DNA from: Membranipora membranacea
Taxonomy: Eukaryota > Bryozoa > Gymnolaemata > Cheilostomatida > Membraniporidae
NCBI GenBank assembly: GCA_914767715.1
Contig: OU612071.1
Coordinates: forward strand, 2,048,001-2,108,000
Direction: 5' to 3'
DNA length: 60,000 bases
Shown here: positions 55,201 to 60,000 of the stretch, one piece after another
Layout: the number at the start of each line of letters is the position of its first letter
How positions within the stretch are numbered: position 1 is the first letter of the stretch
Program-made: the position numbers and the translations under genes
Notes under the pieces: generated by a model
Database searches by the model: none
Told to the model about the DNA's origin: nothing
What the model saw: only the letters and a program-made list of their open reading frames with translations

Positions 55201-58200
55201 TCATGGCTAGACCAGCTACCAAACTTCTGACTAGAGTTGTGCTTTCAGGAAGAGCACTCAAACAAGCCACAAAAAGCATAGTACATGAGGCAGAAAGCGC
55301 ATCTGCATGGATTTGGCATAAGCACTGTGTGAAGACAAAAGCTAAGTAATCCTATTACTTGTAAGCTGAGGTTTAACACACTCATTTTGTTTTGTGGAGT
55401 TGGCCAGCATTTAATTCCTTTTGTTATAATCCTTGTAAGGGTAGGTACGAAAAACCGAACCACGAACTACAAACCCTCTAAAAACCGAACTCAGGATTAT
55501 CCTCTCCTGCTTAAATCAATTTGCTCAAAGTTTTAATTGTCAGTAGCCAATGAAATGTCATGTTTTTGATAAGTGACCAATAATATAACAGACATCAAAC
55601 TTTGACTTTTAATAGAGCTCATTGCATCCTAACTAGGTGCACAAGCTCAAAGTCACTTGATGAAAAATTATGGAGAGCAAGATGGCACAGTTTGGTACAC
55701 ACCAAGCAGATGTCAAATTAGTCATGATGAATCCAAATGAACTTTTGCATTGGAGAGAGGAATGGTTTGACTATATATTCCTGCAAGTTTGAAAATGATG
55801 GAAGTATGTGGAGCTACTACAGAAGGCTGTAATGGAGGACACACCTCACTTATTTATTAGAAACGGTCACAGTTTAATAAATTGGAGCTCCTTTGACTCG
55901 TCACAGGAGGAGCAGAAGGCTGCCACCTGAATCATCACATCTCAACAGAGTTAACAAGTATGTACTATGGGTGTTGACCTATCTTGGAATATTGTTTTGA
56001 AGGTTCATGGCTGTTCTTTGGTTTCAAACCAATGAATGAACTATACCTCAGTTTAGTTCATTATTCAAACAAAGCATGAGGGGGAAAGTAGGGCCTCTAA
56101 TATACATTATAATTCTTCTATAAAAAATTGAGCTTATTTACTATATAACTATAACTGTTAGGTCTTACATACAGCATTTCGTGCTACTCTAAGAGATATC
56201 GGATCAGTGTTGCCTCTCTGAAGTTTACATTAGCTTGATCAGGCTTGATCATCTATGAAATGATTCTATGAAAGTGGTTAGGCAAATACTATATTAACTG
56301 CATATTGCAATAACTAACATAAGAAATCTTGTGTTTGTAGATATCAATGTTGGCCCTTACTCATTACAACTTCAGCTATTGATTTCTCTGACTCGTACCA
56401 CAGAATACCAAAAAATGCCTGTTTTTCTAATTTTGGTCAGATGGTCAGACTAACATGCTCAATGCTGTACTATAGCTGTGTAACGAATTCAGGTTCAAGC
56501 TCTGGTGGCCCGGACTAAACTGATAATGATAATATCCTAGTCTTCTGCAACGGCCTCGTGTAAACCAACTACATTGTAATTAAGCTGCAAGTTGGGTCAG
56601 GTATGTACCAAAATTAATTGGTGTATTATTCATTTTATCCCAGCCGAGCATGATTGATAGATGTAATGTGGTGTGAACTTCACCAGTCACCACTAGCAAT
56701 AAAAAAGCAAATAATATTAACCGGCAATGACGAAACGGGAAGCTTGCCTCATGCTGCCCTAAAGCTATGAGTAGAGCGCAGTGAGCAAAAAGTTAGTTAT
56801 AAATTTTAACTGATAATAACATGACATAATATCAAACACATCTCTTTGAATTTGAATGTGATATTTTCTGTTTTTTTTTTAGTTACGCAGTACCAGAAGA
56901 CACAGCACAAACCTCGTGATAGCTGGTGTGCAACAGTTATGGCTTGATAGTTAGCTTACTGTCATTAATAACATACATTGCCACTGGATAGGAACTGCTT
57001 TATGTCCCCAATGGTCTACCATCACATGTGTATTCACAGCCATGAATGCTCACACTTCAGTAATAATCCACCTGGGCCATTACTATTTTCTCAGGCCTTT
57101 TGTCTGCCTCTCATTTTGCCTCTATTTCAGGCACCATAATATACAAATAAGTTCATTGAATACACTTGTAAACACCATCAACAGTCTCTTCTCTGAACCA
57201 TTACCCTTATTTGAATGCGCATATAATATGTTATCTGCTTGGATCACCTTATCACTCAAACAGTGCAATGATCACATAAACAGAGTATTTGCAAGCATCA
57301 TTTAGTAAGTAAAAGGATCACTGCGTGCATTTGTGCATAATCACTCAATTTTCCAGGATCATGGTTACAATCACTAAGTTTGAACCTGGTGGCTCCCAGC
57401 TCTCCGGAACCTCTGTCTCAATCTTGAAATCGTTCAAGCCATGATCTAGCCTGGCGTCTTCTCTAGAACCAAATTCCCTTCTTTGTTCAGTCGGAGACAA
57501 ACTCCCTGCTCCCCTCCCTATTCCCTTCCCTCTCTCCCTGCTCCTATGTCCTAAACTCTCTGCTGGGATTGGAGTTGTCCTCTACCATTTGCCAAAGTGC
57601 AAGAGAGGATAACTGTTCATCAAAGTTTTGACATTTTGTTACAAAGATCATCATTGGACGAAATTATGTTACCAGACACATTGAAGGTTCGGTTTTTTAA
57701 AGGTTCGTAGCTTGTGAGTTCATGGTTCGGTTTTTCGTACCTACCGGGATTAGAATGAGGGGATTAAGTGATGATAAGCAAACTGCTTGGGGTAGAAGAC
57801 TAAACAAGATTATGCCTTTAATACTCAAATTAAAGTAGTTTAATCTCTGCAGGGTGAAAAATCAAAGTGAGTCTGAGTTAGATCTAAGGTATTACAAACA
57901 TAGGATTAAAAGCTTGGCCCTCGCATAAAAGGCGGGCAGAGCGAGACAGGAAATCACAGTCAGCCCACTGGCTGTAGCGCAAACAAGTCATCTCTCTGAC
58001 TTGTGTATAAGTTGTACTATGCTCAATGTGGTGAATTTGAGGAGTGAACGAGTGGCACGAGGGGCAAGTGCCTTGACGATAGCGACTTTGCGCCGATGAG
58101 TTGATGGAAAGCAAACCTCCCTGCACTGGTCTGGCTTAGAGTATAAGCATGAATAGCAAGGATACATGGTAAGTTCAGTCAGTTCACTGACCTAAATGGG

Positions 58201-60000
58201 TTGCCAACATGTGCTGGGGGTACTGTTAGTATATGCACTTGCATACTGTTAGCATATGCACTTGCATTTTGCATTTAGGTTTGAAATCAAATGCTAAGAC
58301 TGAAATATCTGAGAACAGGCCTCAGGACTCTTAATTAGACTAAGACCTTTCATATCTTTTCAAATATAGGTTGGCGCTTAAATAGCTTAAACCAATCACA
58401 TCAAAATGCTCCTTTCAAAACCAAAACAACAGTGTGTGCATGGATAAATAATAAAGCTTAGATGTGAGTTCAGTGGTGAGAAACTTACCCTAAGAGCATG
58501 TTGCCACTGATGATAAATCTTTGACTTGGACTCGTAAGTCCCAGCCAGAGCACTCAGATGAGACTGCTGCGATTCAAAATCCCTGATTCCTCTCTGCATG
58601 TAGCTATCCTGGAATAAGCTCTTAATCCTCTGTATCTTCAATTAAAAGGAATGAACAAAATCTTTTTTTCTTTTTGTTTGCAACCGAGATATCCCAACTG
58701 AGAACAAATTTGAATCATACTCTTTTAAAGATTGGCAAACTAAAAATCTATACATACATAAATTTGTAGAAATTATTTATTTTGAGAGATCAACACTGCT
58801 AAGGATTACTTTTTTAGTTATCATTTTAGTAGTTTCACTTTGTAACTAATCAAGGTGAGTCAAAAGGTAAGCTACCACCTTTTTGGCATTTTATTATTGT
58901 AAAAGCTCTTTTCATTGGCATAATCTTAGTATTTGTCTGCTTTCCTTTTCAGTTGTATTTCAGATGTGAAATGTACAAGTTTCAAGATTAAGTTTTGTCC
59001 AATAAACTTCCTTACATAGAATATAAAAGTACTGTTATATAGATGCCTTATTAGCTCAAACACATCCGGATATATGACATTCACTGCATTATTTTAACCA
59101 CTTTCCATTTTTTGAGAAAACAAAAAACTGAGAAGTATCAATATCCAGATATGCATATAAAGATTCCAATCCTAATTTCTCTTTTTCTTCTTATTGTTTT
59201 ACACAGAATAATGAGGACCTCAATCAGAGTTCGTTCTATATGAAATACGTCTCACGCCTAACTGGACTTGATTTCACCGTACCTAAAAAGATAACATCAA
59301 TTTACATTATCCCTTATGGCAGATTTGCCGAACCGAATTGAAAGATTTCATCAACCTGGAAATGACCTAGACAATAATAAGCAAGTTACAATGAGAGTAC
59401 TTCTCACCTACCTTTGCATTGAATGCTCTTTCTGAACTTTTCTTGTATTTCTCAACCTCCGAATCTGTCCTACGGCCTTCCATATTAAAGATTGCTTGCA
59501 GCCGCTGTTCTGGTGTTAGATTATCAAATAAAGCCCTCACTGTGTCTGTGTGACCTCCCTCTGATGCCCAGTATAAAGCTATCCTACCATACTTATCCTT
59601 TATAGAGATGAGCTGCAGCTGCTGTTCTGGTGGTAGATTATCTAATAGAGCCTTCACTGTGTCTGTGTGACCTCGCTCTGATGCCCTGTATAAAGCTGTC
59701 TCACCATCCCTGTCTTCTATAGAGATGAGCTGCAGCTGCTGATCTGGTGTTAGATTATCTAATAGAGCCCTCACTGTTTCTGTGTGACCTTTCCGTGATG
59801 CCCTGTATAAAGCTGTCCAACCATCCTTATCCTTTATAGAGATGAGCTGCAGCCGCTGATCTGGTGTTAGATTATCTAATAGAGCCCTCACTGTGTCTGT
59901 GTGACCTCGCTCTGATGCCCGGTGTAAAGCTGTCCTACCATCCGTATCCTCTATAGAGATGAGCTGCAGCCGCTGATCTGGTGTTAGATTATCTAATAGA
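46150..60000 (-). CDS. Host gene: ankyrin repeats, GlnD-like nucleotidyltransferase, TPRs (5'-incomplete)
   Basis: Exons read by eye: 59412 to the window edge (ankyrin), 58489-58635 (linker), 47300-50129 (nucleotidyltransferase and TPR), 46911-46928 (microexon), 46150-46208 (end). The first two joins are phase 0, the later ones phase 1, and all have GT-AG. The protein in view is over 1200 residues. A bacterial-type GlnD/PII-uridylyltransferase-like domain carries the catalytic G-S and D-x-E residues, so it may transfer a nucleotide to a protein or small molecule; ankyrin and TPR repeats would bind partners. No signal peptide or membrane helix is seen, suggesting a cytoplasmic protein. The substrate is unknown. 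The 5' end, promoter and further ankyrin repeats lie beyond 60000. Confidence 0.8.
46911..46928 (-). CDS. Probable 18-nt microexon of the ankyrin-nucleotidyltransferase gene
   Basis: CCAAACAAGTGCACATAG lies between TTACATTTCAG and GTAAGATTT on the minus strand, both strong splice signals. The length is a multiple of three and the phase (1) matches the donor at 47300 and the acceptor at 46208, so it could be included or skipped without a frame change. It would add six residues (the joined codons read A-K-Q-V-H-I). Support is from signals only. Confidence 0.5.
   Translation of the reverse strand, partial: PNKCT
47300..50129 (-). CDS. Large exon: GlnD-like nucleotidyltransferase and TPR regions
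   Basis: A 943-codon exon with no break. Numbering from the in-frame ATG at 50138, which lies in the intron just before the acceptor and is probably not the start: residues 40-110 form a helical bundle; 113-140 hold the nucleotidyltransferase signature VVGIGSLGRGEATPYSDIEY with Gly121-Ser122, Arg125 and the acidic pair Asp133/Glu135; 181-192 hold VDGRDHGYQIDG, a likely part of the active site. Residues 210-430 are a helical region as in GlnD/DUF294-type proteins. TPR-like helices occur at about 482-555 (NIFYTLAHSHLQLKNYKQAL, then YRGMGRCNNGMGKLRDA), weaker ones through 570-700, and a clearer set at 830-945 ending in a Glu/Arg/Lys-rich coiled coil. The donor is AAAG|GTGAGA at 47300. Confidence 0.85.
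50130..50631. other. Intron sequence, nothing recognised
   Basis: Start of the 8.4-kb intron between the linker exon and the large exon. AT-rich, no repeat or ORF of note. Confidence 0.5.
50632..50789 (-). repeat. Interspersed repeat, copy 1 of an inverted pair
   Basis: About 157 bp that is the near-perfect reverse complement of 58163-58320. It contains two direct copies of TATGCACTTGCATACTGTTAG-like words. The minus-strand end reads CATGGTAAGTTCAGTCAG, a strong splice-donor match. Confidence 0.85.
51569..51605. repeat. Perfect 16-bp stem hairpin
   Basis: ATAGACCTAAAAATAG (51569-51584), loop TAAAC, then CTATTTTTAGGTCTAT (51590-51605). It lies in the intron and is not followed by a T-run. 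Confidence 0.8.
51886..51968 (+). CDS. Exon-like acidic block, uncertain
   Basis: Between an acceptor-like TTATAG and a donor-like ATG|GTAAGAC, a frame encodes EVQLDLLDLSDLDSVLAISD and a further Asp-rich segment. The Leu/Asp composition looks coding. It may belong to a plus-strand gene inside the intron or to the 5' part of the adjoining LINE. No partner exon was identified. Confidence 0.25.
52296..52619 (+). pseudogene. R2-like LINE copy 1: zinc finger and N-terminal linker
   Basis: The frames around 52305-52370 read C-Q-R-G-F-K, then RGMKIHRTKKGC, the second half of the C2H2 finger that opens many R2/NeSL-type LINE proteins; a TGA interrupts it. The ORF 52335-52619 continues with a Ser/Thr-rich linker and a WPKMSSVKTWRELDEYAV block and ends at 52619, after which another frame takes over. 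Confidence 0.6.
52764..53627 (+). pseudogene. R2-like LINE copy 1: RT N-terminal part fused to the C-terminal domain
   Basis: A 287-codon ORF. Residues 30-75 form a basic helical region (KKSNLKRKNLNNFMINPYGF). The RT starts at about 110 with the K-I-A-P-G-I-N-G-I-S-Y-K block (A-P-G-x-D-G in relatives) and the GQFRPLSLLNVEGK block at 178-191. After about residue 210 it jumps to VTQCKDKGWNCELFAVEVGC and GF, the restriction-like-endonuclease region, and ends with AWIWQQHC. Motifs A and C of RT, and thus the catalytic Asp residues, are missing. Confidence 0.75.
54123..55439 (+). mobile_element. R2-like LINE, copy 2, 5' segment
   Basis: Starts right after copy 1's 3' end and carries the middle and end of the RT and the C-terminal domain in broken frames. 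Its 3' untranslated region is cut by a terminal-inverted-repeat element at 55440 and continues at 57746-58152. Between about 55140 and 55430 it matches copy 1 at 53410-53710 with roughly 90 percent identity by eye. Confidence 0.75.
54376..55330 (+). pseudogene. R2-like LINE copy 2: RT with FMDD motif
   Basis: The ORF 54376-54678 carries VQKAGIPGFPGCLEHV and VIWLDLANAYGSV (motif A Asp). The ORF 54733-55230 carries MGCAISPLLFVMVMEI (motif B) and AFMDDITII (motif C, Asp at residues 44 and 45; 54856-54867), then the SLGRWY block in the thumb. After about 55140 sequence similar to the copy 1 C-terminal domain follows in a different frame down to a TAA near 55346. Stops and frame changes break it. 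Confidence 0.75.
55440..57745. mobile_element. Non-autonomous DNA transposon with about 60-bp terminal inverted repeats
   Basis: Left end GGTAGGTACGAAAAACCGAA and right end, read in reverse, the same 20 bases; similarity continues to about 55495 and 57685, each arm holding a second AAAACCGAAC word. It interrupts the 3' untranslated region of R2-like copy 2: copy 1 is continuous across the same point. The flanks (GTAAG and GGGAT) do not give a clear target duplication beyond GG. No transposase was found; a 40-codon ORF at about 55670 begins MESKMAQFGTHQADVKLVMM but resembles nothing I know. Confidence 0.75.
57746..58152 (+). mobile_element. R2-like LINE, copy 2, 3' untranslated segment
   Basis: Aligns with 53717-54122 throughout, ending at the same point (AGAGTATAAGCATGA). 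It completes copy 2 after the inserted transposon. Confidence 0.85.
58163..58320 (+). repeat. Interspersed repeat, copy 2 of an inverted pair
   Basis: Near-perfect reverse complement of 50632-50789. The plus strand begins CATGGTAAGTTCAGTCAG and ends GAGAACAGGCC. The pair encloses nearly all of the intron's transposon content. Confidence 0.85.
58489..58635 (-). CDS. Linker exon of the ankyrin-nucleotidyltransferase gene
   Basis: On the minus strand an acceptor (ending at GAAG, or six bases later at ACAG) opens a frame that reads RIKSLFQDSYMQRGIRDFES, a Gln/Ser/His helix and HQWQHALR, and stops at the donor AGG|GTAAGT (58489). Phase is 0 at both ends, so ankyrin exon, linker and large exon join in frame. 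The helix leads directly into AFTLYNSAAVRF of the next exon. Confidence 0.7.
59412..60000 (-). CDS. Ankyrin-repeat exon of the same gene (5'-incomplete)
   Basis: Open from the window edge to the donor AAAG|GTAGGTGAG at 59412. It encodes four full repeats and a partial fifth of a 39-residue unit (117 bp), not the usual 33: each has LLDNLTP(D/E)QQLQLIS followed by DGxTALYRASxxGHTxTVxA, where TALYRAS-GHT is the ankyrin core. The longer loop adds LTPDQRLQLIS. Repeats 59999-59883, 59882-59766, 59765-59649 and 59648-59532 are highly alike at DNA level. After the repeats comes RRTDSEVEKYKKSSERAFNA. The number of repeats beyond the edge is unknown. Confidence 0.85.
59532..60000 (-). repeat. 117-bp coding tandem repeat (ankyrin units)
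   Basis: GAGATGAGCTGCAGC on the plus strand recurs every 117 bp (59608, 59725, 59842, 59959). Identity between neighbouring units is about 90 percent by eye. Confidence 0.9.

Overview
The window is eukaryotic and looks like an invertebrate animal genome: genes are split by introns with GT-AG splice sites, intergenic DNA is AT-rich, and about half the sequence is mobile elements. The one clear host gene (ankyrin repeats, a GlnD-like nucleotidyltransferase domain, TPRs) has an architecture that I associate with sponges and other early-branching animals. That placement is an inference from protein style, not a demonstrated identity.

Layout. 1-600 is the end of an unrecognised Thr/Pro-rich ORF. 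765-1585 is a long imperfect inverted repeat. 2940-17023 is a three-level nest: a decayed LINE (LINE-A) is split by a Ty3/Gypsy-like LTR retrotransposon (outer element, + strand, 5081-16790, 207-bp LTRs, 5-bp target duplication CTCGC), and that element's gag is split by a second Ty3/Gypsy-like element (inner element, - strand, 5633-12924, 419-bp LTRs). The inner element carries extra ORFs after pol, one with a C2H2 finger. LTR divergence fits the nesting order, the inner pair being the more alike. 17090-17740 is tandem repeats. 17928-20329 is a small non-autonomous LTR element and 20716-22374 a solo LTR of the same family in reverse; their LTRs contain minisatellites that have expanded to different lengths.

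22375-25290 shows no gene. 25650-34080 is a second decayed LINE (LINE-B) split by a 5.4-kb Mutator-like (MULE) transposon, 27569-32994. The MULE has foldback-type terminal inverted repeats built from short words, a 9-bp target duplication, a recognisable intron-containing transposase and a tRNA-derived SINE-like insert. 36342-42061 (- strand) holds two fused, degraded gag-env cassettes with no pol between gag and env.

46150-60000 (- strand, running off the right edge) is the host gene. Ankyrin repeats (59412 to the edge) join through a linker exon (58489-58635) to a large exon (47300-50129) with the nucleotidyltransferase and TPRs, then probably to an 18-nt microexon (46911-46928) and a short terminal exon (46150-46208). 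Its 8.4-kb intron holds two truncated R2-like LINEs, a 2.3-kb terminal-inverted-repeat element inserted in one of them, and a 155-bp inverted-repeat pair.

All splice joins and insertion boundaries were read by eye. Identity figures are approximate counts, and no database search was possible.
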